A stretch of 64,000 nucleotides of DNA, taken from contig NZ_CP118611.1 of the NCBI RefSeq assembly GCF_028993555.1, forward strand, positions 1,821,501-1,885,500, in the 5' to 3' direction. Shown piece after piece: positions 8,082-17,144 of the stretch. Each line of letters starts with the position of its first letter. The first letter of the stretch is position 1. Source of the stretch: Ensifer adhaerens (GTDB lineage: Bacteria; Pseudomonadota; Alphaproteobacteria; Rhizobiales; Rhizobiaceae). Both the position numbers and the translations under genes were made by a program. Below the pieces are notes generated by a model, which saw only the letters and a list, made by a program, of their open reading frames with translations, was not told the origin of the DNA and did not search any database.

Positions 8082-9296
8082 ATGACCGACGATATGTTGC
8101 ACGTGATGAAATGGCATAATGGCGAAAAGGAGTTTTCCCCCTTCTCGACCGAGGAAATGAGCCGCCGGCAGAACGAACTGCGCGGCTGGATGGCGGAGAA
8201 CAACGTAGATGCGACGCTGCTGACTTCCTACCATTGCATCAACTACTATTCTGGCTGGCTCTACTGCTATTTCGGCCGCAAGTACGGCATGGTAGTCGAC
8301 CATGACAATGCCACCACGATCTCCGCCGGCATCGACGGCGGCCAGCCCTGGCGCCGCAGCTTTGGCGACAACATCACCTATACCGACTGGCGCCGCGACA
8401 ACTTCTACCGCGCCGCGCGGCATTTGACCCAAGGTGCGAAGCGCATCGGCATCGAGTTCGATAACGTCAATCTCGATTTCCGCCGCCAGCTGGAAGAGGC
8501 GCTGCCCGGTGTCGAATTTGTCGATGTCGGGCAGCCCTCGATGTGGATGCGGACGATCAAGTCACAGGAGGAGCAGACACTGATCCGCCATGGCACCCGC
8601 ATCTGCGATATCGGCGGCGCCGCCTGCGTGGCGGCCATCAAGGCTGGCGTACCGGAGCACGAGGTTGCGATCGCCACGACCAACGCCATGACCCGCGAGA
8701 TCGCCAACACCTTCCCCTATGTCGAGCTGATGGACACCTGGACCTGGTTCCAGTCGGGCATCAACACCGACGGCGCACATAACCCGGTCACCAATCGCAG
8801 GGTCCGATCCGGCGATATCCTCTCGCTTAACACCTTTCCGATGATCTTCGGCTACTACACAGCGCTCGAGCGCACGCTGTTCTGCGACCATGTGGACGAC
8901 GCCAGCCTCGCCATCTGGGAGAAGAACGTCGCCGTTCACCGCCGCGGCCTAGAACTGATCAAGCCGGGAGCGCGCTGCAAGGATATCGCCGTCGAGCTCA
9001 ACGAGATGTATCGCGAATGGGATCTCCTGAAATACCGCTCCTTCGGTTACGGCCATTCCTTCGGCGTACTCAGCCACTATTATGGCCGCGAGGCGGGCGT
9101 CGAGCTGCGCGAAGACATCGAGACGGTGCTGGAGCCTGGCATGGTCGTGTCGATGGAACCGATGGTCATGCTGCCCGAGGGCATGCCGGGCGCAGGCGGC
9201 TATCGCGAGCATGATATCCTGATCGTCAAAGAGGACGGCGCCGAGAATATCACTGGCTTCCCCTTCGGCCCTGAGCACAACGTCGTCAGGAACTGA
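8082..9296 (+). CDS. Creatinase (creatine amidinohydrolase)
   Basis: Creatinase hydrolyses creatine to sarcosine and urea in the cytoplasm. The 404-residue protein matches the Pseudomonas enzyme along its whole length: SYHCINYYSGWLYCYFGR, ISAGIDGGQPWRR, MDTWTWFQSGINTDGAHNP, GYYTALERTLF, FGYGHSFGVLSHYYGREAG, and MVVSMEPMVMLPEGMPGAGG. It has the pita-bread fold of the M24 family but, as in creatinases, uses the histidine of YGHSFG rather than metals. The start ATG follows a strong AGGAGG site. It converges with the creatininase gene across a hairpin at 9326-9353. No sarcosine oxidase or urease gene lies in the window. Confidence 0.96.
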   Translation: MTDDMLHVMKWHNGEKEFSPFSTEEMSRRQNELRGWMAENNVDATLLTSYHCINYYSGWLYCYFGRKYGMVVDHDNATTISAGIDGGQPWRRSFGDNITYTDWRRDNFYRAARHLTQGAKRIGIEFDNVNLDFRRQLEEALPGVEFVDVGQPSMWMRTIKSQEEQTLIRHGTRICDIGGAACVAAIKAGVPEHEVAIATTNAMTREIANTFPYVELMDTWTWFQSGINTDGAHNPVTNRRVRSGDILSLNTFPMIFGYYTALERTLFCDHVDDASLAIWEKNVAVHRRGLELIKPGARCKDIAVELNEMYREWDLLKYRSFGYGHSFGVLSHYYGREAGVELREDIETVLEPGMVVSMEPMVMLPEGMPGAGGYREHDILIVKEDGAENITGFPFGPEHNVVRN

Positions 9297-9325
9297 CGCT
9301 GCATTCCCCTGTAGGCGTCATTGTT

Positions 9326-9353
9326 GGCGGGGGTCGGCTTTGCCTTCCCCGCC
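9326..9353. terminator. Hairpin between convergent creatinase and creatininase genes
   Basis: GGCGGGG (9326-9332) pairs with CCCCGCC (9347-9353) around a 14-base loop, followed by ATCTTTC on the plus strand. Its position between two convergent stops suggests a terminator, probably serving both directions. The U-run is weak. Confidence 0.5.
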
Positions 9354-9363
9354 ATCTTTCACG

Positions 9364-10149
9364 TCAAGGTTTGCGTGGAAATTCGGTTTCAAGCGCCTTG
9401 ACGATGCCTTCCACGCAAACCTCAAGCAGGATCTCGCCCTTTTCGGCAGACGCTTCCTTCGGCGAGGACAGCGTGCCGCAAAACGGGGTCCATTCCGGTT
9501 TGGCGGGATAGACATCATAAGGCGGGAAGCTTGCGGGCGGATGATCGACCGCGCATTCCAACATCACCTGCTGCGGATAGAGCGCCAGCATCAACGAGGT
9601 CTCCAACACGCCGCCATGTTCGAGATCCCAGCCGGTGAAACCGTTGGGATAGAGACGCGCGATCGTCGCCTTGTCAACGAAGTCCCAATAGGAGAGCACG
9701 ACGATCTTCATGTCGTCGATTCCGCCCCATCTGAGCTCGCGTAGCGCCAGGTCGATGCTTTCAATGATGAACCAGGAATTTTCGAAATGGCCGTTGACCA
9801 GGCAGATCTTGCGCACGCCGTGGCGTGCGAATTCCTTGATCACGTCGCGCAGCGCAGCAACAAGCGTCGCGCCGTCAAGGCTGGTCGTGCCTGGTAGATG
9901 ATTGCCGCCACCGGATTTCTGGTGCGACTTGTAGCCATAGGTGAAGGGCGGCGCGACGAGGGCGCCGGTCGGTCCAGCCACCCGACGGGCGAATTCCACC
10001 GGCAGCAGCACGTCGACATTCATCGGCATATGGCAACCGTGCTGCTCCATGGAGCCGACAGGAAGCAGGATCGGCGTCGATCCGTCCCTCACGCGGGCAT
10101 CATAATTGGGCCAGGATAGTTCGGCGGCGAAGACACTGTGTTCAGGCAT
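9364..10149 (-). CDS. Creatininase (creatinine amidohydrolase)
   Basis: Creatininase opens creatinine to creatine, feeding the convergent creatinase. The start is the ATG at 10149, preceded by GAAGGAG. The 261-residue protein has the metal-binding elements of the family: LLPVGSMEQHG (Glu and His ligands), NVDVLLP (Asp), KSGGGNHLPGTTSLDG, VNGHFENS, the tryptophan-rich YWDF, and WDLEHGGVLETSLML with the ligand Glu. Similarity to the Pseudomonas putida enzyme is obvious throughout. The 3-prime end of the gene contains a perfect 14-bp inverted repeat (9367-9380 with 9409-9422). Confidence 0.96.
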   Translation of the reverse strand: MPEHSVFAAELSWPNYDARVRDGSTPILLPVGSMEQHGCHMPMNVDVLLPVEFARRVAGPTGALVAPPFTYGYKSHQKSGGGNHLPGTTSLDGATLVAALRDVIKEFARHGVRKICLVNGHFENSWFIIESIDLALRELRWGGIDDMKIVVLSYWDFVDKATIARLYPNGFTGWDLEHGGVLETSLMLALYPQQVMLECAVDHPPASFPPYDVYPAKPEWTPFCGTLSSPKEASAEKGEILLEVCVEGIVKALETEFPRKP

Positions 10150-10247
10150 GGCAAGCTCCTTCCTCGGATTGGGAGCTTTGATTTGAGCCTCACCCAATGA
10201 TATGGGAAATTTATATTCGTGATCGCTGCATAAGGAATGCAAATCCG

Positions 10248-11162
10248 ATGCGGAATATCGTCAACTTTCAGACCGACCTGCTGCGTACCTTCGTCTCTGT
10301 GATCGACCTCGGCGCCTATACCAAGGCCGGCGACGCGCTGGGCCGCACCCAGCCGGCGGTCTCTCTGCAGATGCGGCGGCTTGAGGAGTTGGTCGGCGCG
10401 CCGCTCGTGAAGCAGGTCGGGCGCTCGCTGCTTTTGACCTCTGAGGGCGAGATGCTGTTGAGCTATGCGCGGGAAATCTTGCGGCTCAACGACGAAGCCG
10501 CTTCCTACTTCAACCGGTCGAAGATCTCAGGCGTGCTTCGTATCGGCCTTCCCAACGACTATGCAGTCGCCTTTCTTCAGGGCGTGATCACCGAATATAC
10601 CCGCCAGCATCCGGAGACCTCTCTCGAGCTGTATTGCGGCTGGAGTGCCGAAATCCTCGAACGCTTGCATGCCGACGAACTTGATATCGTCGTTGCCATG
10701 GCCAATAGCGAACACACGCAATATCTCTCGCGATCATGGATCGAGAGACCGATCTGGGCTGGTGCTGACAATGACAGCCTCGACACGACCAAAGGCGTGC
10801 CGCTCGCAGCACACCCTGAGGGCTGCGCCTATCGCACGCGGATGATCCAGGCGCTGGATGCCGCACAGGTGCGCTGGCGCATCGCCTATACGGGACCGGG
10901 CATCGCAGGCCTGCAGAATGCCGTCGTCAATGGGCTCGGGGTCAGCGCGCTGACACGCTACACCATGCTTTCCGGCATGCGCGCGCTGACAGAGGATGAC
11001 GGATTTCCGCCAATGGCGGAAATCCGCGTCGGACTCTTCTACAAGCATCCGCGACTCTCCGACGCCGGCATAAGGTTGGTCAACCATGTCATCGCGCGGC
11101 TCGACGAAGCAGGCGTTTCAGGAGATCCGACCCGCAGACCTGCGCAACTCGTCCATCAATAA
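10248..11162 (+). CDS. LysR-family transcriptional regulator
   Basis: The chosen start at 10248 (MRNIVNFQTDLLRTFV) follows AAGGA; an upstream ATG at 10197 would add 17 atypical residues. The 304-residue protein has the LysR winged helix at residues about 5-64, with AGDALGRTQPAVSLQMRRLEE, then a two-lobed effector domain starting near LRIGLPNDYAV. It is divergent from creatininase, with 98 bp between start codons, the standard arrangement for control of that gene and autoregulation. It is followed in the same direction by the importer operon. The inducer is probably creatinine, creatine or sarcosine, which is inference. Confidence 0.9.
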   Translation: MRNIVNFQTDLLRTFVSVIDLGAYTKAGDALGRTQPAVSLQMRRLEELVGAPLVKQVGRSLLLTSEGEMLLSYAREILRLNDEAASYFNRSKISGVLRIGLPNDYAVAFLQGVITEYTRQHPETSLELYCGWSAEILERLHADELDIVVAMANSEHTQYLSRSWIERPIWAGADNDSLDTTKGVPLAAHPEGCAYRTRMIQALDAAQVRWRIAYTGPGIAGLQNAVVNGLGVSALTRYTMLSGMRALTEDDGFPPMAEIRVGLFYKHPRLSDAGIRLVNHVIARLDEAGVSGDPTRRPAQLVHQ

Positions 11163-11251
11163 GCTTCCCAAATACCCAAATTACGACAATTAATTTTTCA
11201 AATGGAATGACGGTGCATAGCCTTCCCTAAACAACAGAAAAGGGGAACGCC

Positions 11252-12385
11252 ATGACCAAAGATATAGCGACACTCTCGACCACAAGACGCCGTTTTCTGA
11301 GGACGTCCGTCGCCATCGGCGGAGCCGTGCTCGCTACACCATTGCTCAATCGCCGCGCATTTGCGGCCCCAACTGAAATCAATATGCTGGCGTGGTACGG
11401 CCATGCCGAGCCCGATGTGGTGTCTGAATTCGAGGCCGAACACAACGTCAAGTTCAAGCCGAAATATTATACCGGCGGTGACAACATGATGGGCCTGATC
11501 GCCCAGTCCCCTCCCGGTACCTACGACATCATTCTCTCTGATGCCGAGTACGTGCAGCAGCTCAATGTCGCCGGCTACATCGAGGAACTTGACCCGAAGG
11601 ACTATCCGTTCGACGACTACTTCCCCGAGTTCCAGCAGTTTGCCGGTCATTGGCTGGACGGCAAGCTTTATTCGATCCTGACCCGCTTCGGCTTCCTCGG
11701 CGTCGCCTACAACACCGAGGCGATCACCGAGAAGCGGGCCATGAGTTACAGCGTCTTCTGGGACGAGAAGCTCAAGGGCAAGGTCGGCCATTTTGACTGG
11801 CATCTGCCCAATCTCGGCCAGATCAGCCTGTTGGACGGCAATAAATCTCCCTTTGATATCGACGAAGCCGCGTGGGGCAAGCTTCAGGCCAAGATGGCGA
11901 CGCTGAGGGCGCAGATTGGAGGCTTCTTCGATTATGGTGGCACTTTCTCTTCGCTCCAGAATGGTCAGATGCTGGCCATGGCAGGCATCGGTGACTGGAT
12001 CACCGGCACGCTGGAAAAGAATGGCGGCAAAGTCCGCAGCATCATCCCTGAGGAAGGCGGCTTGCAATGGACCGAAAGCTTCTCGATCGGCAAGGGCTCT
12101 GCCAAGGCCGACATCGCGAAGAAGTGGATCCAGTATATCACCTCGGCCAAGGGCCAGGTGAAATCGGCCAACATGTCGGCCTACCCGGCGTTGATTCCTA
12201 GCCGCAAGGGTTGGGAACTATTGGCAAAGGAAACGCCCGACGAGGCCAAGCGTCAGGGCATGCTGCTCGGCCAGAGCAATGTTATGGACCTCATCCGCTC
12301 TGGCCGGATCCAGTATCGCCAGCTGCCGATCCAGCAGAGCCTGGAGGACTGGAACGACTTCTGGTCCGGGTACAAGGGCGCATGA
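11252..12385 (+). CDS. Periplasmic binding protein, PotD/spermidine type, Tat-exported
   Basis: This 377-residue binding protein starts with a twin-arginine signal, TTRRRFLRTSVAIGGAVL, cleaved near RRAFA-APTEI. The mature protein is of the SBP_bac_8/PotD class: NMLAWYGHAEPDVVSEFE, YDIILSDAEYVQQL, FGFLGVAYNTEAI, and GDWITGTLEKNGGKV. The ribosome site is AAAAGGGG. It is the first gene of an operon with two permeases, an ATPase and a regulator, all linked by 4-bp overlaps. Located in a creatinine/creatine locus, it most likely binds creatinine, creatine or another guanidino compound; the sequence alone does not tell the ligand. Confidence 0.92.
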   Translation: MTKDIATLSTTRRRFLRTSVAIGGAVLATPLLNRRAFAAPTEINMLAWYGHAEPDVVSEFEAEHNVKFKPKYYTGGDNMMGLIAQSPPGTYDIILSDAEYVQQLNVAGYIEELDPKDYPFDDYFPEFQQFAGHWLDGKLYSILTRFGFLGVAYNTEAITEKRAMSYSVFWDEKLKGKVGHFDWHLPNLGQISLLDGNKSPFDIDEAAWGKLQAKMATLRAQIGGFFDYGGTFSSLQNGQMLAMAGIGDWITGTLEKNGGKVRSIIPEEGGLQWTESFSIGKGSAKADIAKKWIQYITSAKGQVKSANMSAYPALIPSRKGWELLAKETPDEAKRQGMLLGQSNVMDLIRSGRIQYRQLPIQQSLEDWNDFWSGYKGA

Positions 12386-13335
12386 GACCCTCGCTCGCCG
12401 CGGCTCTGGGACCGGGCGCATTGCCCGCTCCCGAGCCAGACCACGCCCGGAAGCGGCCGGCGTACACCTCCCGTCCGAGGGCTCCACGCATGCGGAAATC
12501 GATCACGCTCTACGGCATGGCCTTTTCAGTGCCGCTGCTGCTCTGGCAACTCGTCTTCTTCCTGACGCCGCTCGTCTTCCTTGTGGCACTTAGCTTTTGG
12601 ACCGTGCGGAATTTTCGCATGGAGCCGGCCTTCGTCTTCAGCAACTGGTCACATGTTCTGAGCCGCGGCGTCTTCTGGGATGCCTATGTCCGGACACTGT
12701 TACTTTCGGCCTCGACGGCGATCATCACCAGCGCGATCGCCTTTCCCTGCGCCTATGCGATCGCCTTCAAGCTCTCGGAACAGGCGCGGCGCTGGATCGT
12801 TTTCCTGATGGTCTTGCCCTTCTTCACCAGCTACCTGGTCCGCATCTATTCCTGGCAGATCTTCCTCTCCGACAACGGCATCTTCAACGCGCTCTTTGCC
12901 AAGATAGGCCTCGGCCCTTACGGCATGCTCAACTCCGTCTTCGGCCAGATGGTCGGCTATCTCACGCTCAGCTTGCCTCTCGTCATCCTGCTCCAACTCT
13001 TCAGCCTGGTCTTCGTCGACCGAAACCTGATCGAGGCGGCCCATAACCTGCGCTGCGGCCGGTTGCGGACGGTCTTTGAAGTCATCATCCCCGCCGGTAA
13101 GGTTGGGCTGGTGGTGGCGGCCCTCTTCTGTTTCATCCTCACCTTCGGCGATTTCGTAAGCCCGCTCTATCTCGGAGGCGGCGATCCCCCAACGCTGTCG
13201 ATTCTGATCACCGACACGACCAAGTCCGGCCAGCAATGGCCCCGGGCCGCCGTGATCGCGCTGGCCATGATCGCAACCCTGCTCGCCGTCGCCTTCGCCG
13301 CCGTTCGCATTGCCTACAGGGAGCGCGGAAGATGA
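12382..13335 (+). CDS. ABC transporter permease, PotB type
   Basis: The ATG at 12382 overlaps the stop of the binding protein gene (ATGA) and has AAGGG before it; an alternative start at 12490 (MRKSITLYG) removes a 36-residue proline/arginine-rich extension with no membrane character. From there the protein has six hydrophobic helices and the cytoplasmic EAA-like loop IEAAHNLRCGRLRTVFEVIIPAGKVG. It is the first membrane subunit of the importer. I give the coupled start but the shorter form is equally likely. Confidence 0.88.
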   Translation: MRPSLAAALGPGALPAPEPDHARKRPAYTSRPRAPRMRKSITLYGMAFSVPLLLWQLVFFLTPLVFLVALSFWTVRNFRMEPAFVFSNWSHVLSRGVFWDAYVRTLLLSASTAIITSAIAFPCAYAIAFKLSEQARRWIVFLMVLPFFTSYLVRIYSWQIFLSDNGIFNALFAKIGLGPYGMLNSVFGQMVGYLTLSLPLVILLQLFSLVFVDRNLIEAAHNLRCGRLRTVFEVIIPAGKVGLVVAALFCFILTFGDFVSPLYLGGGDPPTLSILITDTTKSGQQWPRAAVIALAMIATLLAVAFAAVRIAYRERGR

Positions 13336-14159
13336 CCCATGACCGCAACATCGCCATCGACTGGGCGCTGAAGACCTACATCGCGCTGGCGCTTGCCTTC
13401 ATCTTCGCGCCTATCGCGGCAAGCTTCGTCTTCTCGTTCAATATCGACCGCTTTCCCTCGCTCCCTCTCGGCGGCTTCTCCACCGTCTGGTACGAGGCGG
13501 TCGCCAACGATCCACTGGTTTTCGAAGGCCTGCTCAACACGCTGATCGTCGGCGTCTTGGTCTCAGCACTCTCGACAGTGCTCGGCTTCGGCGCCGCCTA
13601 CACGGATTTCCGCTATAGTTTTTTCGGCAAGACGGTTTATGTCGCGCTCGCCATGCTACCGCCGACCATTCCAGTCGTCATCCTCGGCCTCGCCATGCTG
13701 GCTTTCCTCTCCAACATAAGCCTGTCGGGCGCGATCCACTCGGTCATCATTGCCCATGTCGTGATGTGCGCGCCTTTCGCCATGGCCATCACCCGGCTGC
13801 GTCTCTCTCAAATGGACCCGTCACTTGAAGCCGCAGCCTGGAACCTCGGCGCGTCAGAATGGATGGCGATGCGCCATGTCATCATCCCCTTCTGCAAACC
13901 GGCCATCTTTGCCTCGCTCATGATCACCATGGCGGTTTCCTTCGATGAATTCGCCGTTTCCTGGTTCGTCTCCGGTCTCAATGAGACGCTGCCTGTCAAG
14001 GTCCTCGGCTTCCTCCAGGGCCAGGTCAGTCCCCGCATCAACGTCATCGGCACCTTCGTCTTCGTCGCCTCGATCACGCTGGTGATTCTCGCCCAGATGC
14101 TCATCGTGAAACGCAGCAACGCGCCTTCCGCGGCCACCAACGGAGCAAGCAGCGCATGA
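13332..14159 (+). CDS. ABC transporter permease, PotC type
   Basis: The ATG at 13332 overlaps the previous stop by 4 bp. The 275-residue protein has six predicted membrane helices and the loop LEAAAWNLGASEWMAMRHVIIPFCKP, the EAA contact to the ATPase. It is the second half of the permease pair. Tight overlaps on both sides show translational coupling across the importer operon. Confidence 0.92.
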   Translation: MTHDRNIAIDWALKTYIALALAFIFAPIAASFVFSFNIDRFPSLPLGGFSTVWYEAVANDPLVFEGLLNTLIVGVLVSALSTVLGFGAAYTDFRYSFFGKTVYVALAMLPPTIPVVILGLAMLAFLSNISLSGAIHSVIIAHVVMCAPFAMAITRLRLSQMDPSLEAAAWNLGASEWMAMRHVIIPFCKPAIFASLMITMAVSFDEFAVSWFVSGLNETLPVKVLGFLQGQVSPRINVIGTFVFVASITLVILAQMLIVKRSNAPSAATNGASSA

Positions 14160-15250
14160 CCCAGCAGCCTCTCGTCACTTTCGACGGTGTCGCCAAGCGC
14201 TACGGCAAGTTCACCGCCGTCAGCCCGATCAATCTTGAGATCCGCAAGGGCGAATTCCTCGCCATCATGGGCTCTTCCGGCTGCGGCAAGACTACGACGC
14301 TCCGGATGCTGGCCGGGCTAGAAACGCCAAGCGAAGGCGAAATCCGCCTCGCCGGAAAGCGCATCAACGACCTGCCCACCTGGCAGCGCGACACACCGAT
14401 GGTGTGGCAGAGCCTGGCGCTATTCCCCTTCCTCACGGTCTGTGAAAATGTCGAGTTCAGTCTTCGCATGCGCGGTGTGCCCAAGGCCGAGCGCCGCGAG
14501 CGTGTCGAGAAGTGGCTCGATCGCATGCAGATATCGGAATTCGCCGACCGCAATGTGGCGCATCTCTCCGGCGGCCAGCGCCAGCGCGTGGCGCTCGCCC
14601 GCTCGCTGGTCACCGAACCGGAGATCCTACTGCTCGACGAACCGCTCTCGGCGCTCGACGCCCATCTCAAGGTCCGGATGCAGACCGTCCTTTCCAATCT
14701 GCAGCGCGAACTCGGGATCACCTTCGTCTATGTCACCCACAGTCAATCCGAGGCCTTCTCCATGGCAGACCGCGTGGTGATCATGAGCCGCGGCAAGATC
14801 GAGCAGATCGGTACGCCCCAGGAGATCTACCGTACCCCGCGCACCCGCTTCGTCGCCGAATTCCTGGGATCGTCGAACATCTTCCCGGGCAAGGTTTCCA
14901 GTCTAAATGCCGGCACGATGACGGTCGCGACGCCCGCGGGTGAGTTCCAGGTGGCAGGCGGAGGCACCAAACACCTCTCGGCGGGCGACGAGGCGACTTT
15001 CGCCATATCGAGCGACCGCATTCATCTCAGCCGGGAACGGCCCTCCGCGGAGTGGAACTCTCTGGAAGCCTCCGTCGTCGGCGAGGAATTCGTCGGAGCC
15101 ACCGCCGTGGTTCACCTCGAAGGCTTGGCCCAGATCGAAATCAAGGCGCAGAAGAGCCACGACGAACTCGACCGGCTCAACTTCGAGCCCGGCGCACGCG
15201 TCTGGGTGTCCTGGCGGCCGGACGCATCGCATATCCTGCCGGGTGAATGA
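14156..15250 (+). CDS. ABC transporter ATPase, PotA type
   Basis: The 364-residue ATPase has Walker A GSSGCGKTT, Q-loop VWQSLALFPF, signature LSGGQRQRVALARSL, Walker B ILLLDEPLSALD and the switch His in VTHSQSEAF. A C-terminal TOBE domain (residues about 280-360) is typical of PotA/MalK-type subunits and can carry regulatory functions. It overlaps both flanking genes by 4 bp. The histidine loop reads THSQ rather than the usual THDQ. Confidence 0.94.
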   Translation: MTQQPLVTFDGVAKRYGKFTAVSPINLEIRKGEFLAIMGSSGCGKTTTLRMLAGLETPSEGEIRLAGKRINDLPTWQRDTPMVWQSLALFPFLTVCENVEFSLRMRGVPKAERRERVEKWLDRMQISEFADRNVAHLSGGQRQRVALARSLVTEPEILLLDEPLSALDAHLKVRMQTVLSNLQRELGITFVYVTHSQSEAFSMADRVVIMSRGKIEQIGTPQEIYRTPRTRFVAEFLGSSNIFPGKVSSLNAGTMTVATPAGEFQVAGGGTKHLSAGDEATFAISSDRIHLSRERPSAEWNSLEASVVGEEFVGATAVVHLEGLAQIEIKAQKSHDELDRLNFEPGARVWVSWRPDASHILPGE

Positions 15251-16269
15251 TGCACGGGACCATCCTTCCGCGATCGGCCTACCAGACACCGACGAAGCCG
15301 CCGATCAGACCCCTGCTCCGGGTGGGCTTCATCCTTGCCCGGTCGTTCACGCTTTCCGCCTTCGCCCTGTTCGTCGACACCCTCCGGCTTGCGAGCGACG
15401 AACTCGACAAGTCCGGCCGCATCCGCGCCGACTGGCAGGTGCTCGGCAACACGCGGCATCTGATCACTTCGAGCTGCGGCGTGCAGGTGGCGCCGACATC
15501 GGGCCTCGTCGACCCCGTTCAATTCAACTACATCATTGTGGTCGGCGGTCTGCTCAACAGCGAAAGCCCGATTGACGACGAGACGGTCGGCTTCCTCAAG
15601 AAGGCGGCGGCGCGGAAAGTTCCGTTGATCGGCCTTTGCACAGGCACCTTCATCCTGGCTGATGCAGGCCTGATGTCGGGACACAATGTGTGCGTCAGCT
15701 GGCTGCACTACCAGGCGTTCCGTGAGCGTTTTCCGGATCTCAAGGTTCGCTCGGATCGCCTGTTCAATCTGGACCGCAGCCGTGGATCCTGTGCCGGTGG
15801 CAGCAGTGCTGCCGACATGGCAGCCCATATCGTGCGGCTTCATATCAGCAAGGAAGCGGAGCGGAACGCGCTCGAGGTCTTGCAGATCGACAAGGCGCGC
15901 TCGCAACTTCATGTTCAACCGCGAAAGCCGCTGGCAATCGAGAGCAATGATCCCCGTTTGAACGCTGCCCTCATCATCATGGAGCAGCATACTGAAAACA
16001 CGCTCTCGATCCCTGATCTAGCCTCGTCGGTCGGGCTTTCGCGACGCCAGCTCGAGCGGCTGTTCATGGAAAAGGCGAAGATGTCGCCGGCCCTCGTCTA
16101 CCGGAAGTTTCGACTGGAGCGCGCAAAGCATCTTCTCACGCAGACGGATGCATCGCTGATCGAGATCGCCCTCGAAGTTGGCTTCGAGAGCGCCGGGCAC
16201 TTCTCGAGAATATTCGCAAAGGCCTACGGCCAGTCGCCGAGCCGGCTCAGAGCGCAGCAATCGACGTGA
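15247..16269 (+). CDS. GATase1-like AraC-family transcriptional regulator (GlxA type)
   Basis: This 340-residue regulator has an N-terminal DJ-1/PfpI-like glutamine amidotransferase domain (residues about 25-205; nucleophile-elbow region IGLCTGTFILADAGL) and a C-terminal AraC double helix-turn-helix (about 235-335; LSIPDLASSVGLSRRQLERLF and VGFESAGHFSRIFAKAYGQSPSRLR). Proteins of this build control glycine betaine, carnitine and dimethylglycine catabolism in proteobacteria. Translationally coupled to the importer ATPase by ATGA, it probably activates creatine/creatinine uptake and breakdown. Its partner LysR regulator sits upstream of the operon. Confidence 0.9.
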   Translation: MMHGTILPRSAYQTPTKPPIRPLLRVGFILARSFTLSAFALFVDTLRLASDELDKSGRIRADWQVLGNTRHLITSSCGVQVAPTSGLVDPVQFNYIIVVGGLLNSESPIDDETVGFLKKAAARKVPLIGLCTGTFILADAGLMSGHNVCVSWLHYQAFRERFPDLKVRSDRLFNLDRSRGSCAGGSSAADMAAHIVRLHISKEAERNALEVLQIDKARSQLHVQPRKPLAIESNDPRLNAALIIMEQHTENTLSIPDLASSVGLSRRQLERLFMEKAKMSPALVYRKFRLERAKHLLTQTDASLIEIALEVGFESAGHFSRIFAKAYGQSPSRLRAQQST

Positions 16270-16457
16270 TCGAGCCAGTTCGCGGCGCCCCACCGCGTTT
16301 TATGGAGATGTTTTTCCCATCACTCGCCTGCCCCAACGCGGCGCTCGGAGTTTCGCTAGTAGTTCATTCCGGAAAAACAGGTTCGAGAAAGCTGGGGTAT
16401 CTCTCCCCGACCCGGCAGTCTACCGGGGCAGTTACAGCGGCTGGTCGCAGGGCCCAG

Positions 16458-17144
16458 TCAGACGTGCGGCCACTCACTTCGATGAGTAGTTTCTGGCGCA
16501 CGGCTCGCAAAGCCCTTCGCCTCTCTCACGGGAATCATGAATGAACCGTGACCGCCGATGACACATTCTGCGTAATATCGGTCGAGCGGAACGGTGGAAT
16601 TGGTGGGCCTGATAAGCATCACCAATCCGTTGATAACGATCCCGCGCGCCAAGGCATCAGCGCGAGCGAGTGCGATAGGCAGTCCCGCGTTGTTGTGCCC
16701 GTCGCCTGAGAGGTCGAGGATGCGGCGCACCCCGAAATGGCCGTTGGACTCAATCAATTTCATGCCGAAGAGGATTGCGTTCGAGATCGAGGTGCCGTGT
16801 CGCGTACCGATCGGGCGGGCTTCGAGCATAGCGGCGAAGGCTTCGGCATCTTTGGCGTCTTCGATCACCTGCCAGGCTACGACCGACGATACATCTACCG
16901 ACCCTGCCCATTCAAAATAGCCGATGGCAATGCGGCCGAGATAGCCGCTTTTGATGGCATTGATGAAGTCCGGGTGTCGGAGAGCGTCTAGGTAGCCGAG
17001 GCGCTGCACCCGCGCCTCCGCCACGTCCATAGAGCCCGACATGTCGACCGCCAGCACGAGTTCTAAATCGACATCCGGAGGCGCTGCGGTGGCCTCCATC
17101 GGGTACGCTGTCAAAGCAAGGATCAACACCAGCACGCGAACCAT
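16458..17144 (-). CDS. DUF1194 von Willebrand factor A-like secreted protein, probably frameshifted at its end
   Basis: The 228-residue protein has a signal peptide (MVRVLVLILALTAYPMEA, cut after TAA) and a VWA fold with the metal-ion site DMSGSM. Other motifs, RHPDFINAIKSGYLGRIAIGYFEWAG, GTSISNAIL, ILDLSGDGHNN and YYAECVIGGHGSFMIPV, match DUF1194. After GF (about 16510) the annotated frame gives an unrelated tail. Dropping one base gives RAVRQKLLIEVSGR, the expected DUF1194 ending, with a stop at 16364-16366. So there is either a recent frameshift mutation or a sequence error. Function of the family is unknown. Confidence 0.75.
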   Translation of the reverse strand: MVRVLVLILALTAYPMEATAAPPDVDLELVLAVDMSGSMDVAEARVQRLGYLDALRHPDFINAIKSGYLGRIAIGYFEWAGSVDVSSVVAWQVIEDAKDAEAFAAMLEARPIGTRHGTSISNAILFGMKLIESNGHFGVRRILDLSGDGHNNAGLPIALARADALARGIVINGLVMLIRPTNSTVPLDRYYAECVIGGHGSFMIPVREAKGFASRAPETTHRSEWPHV

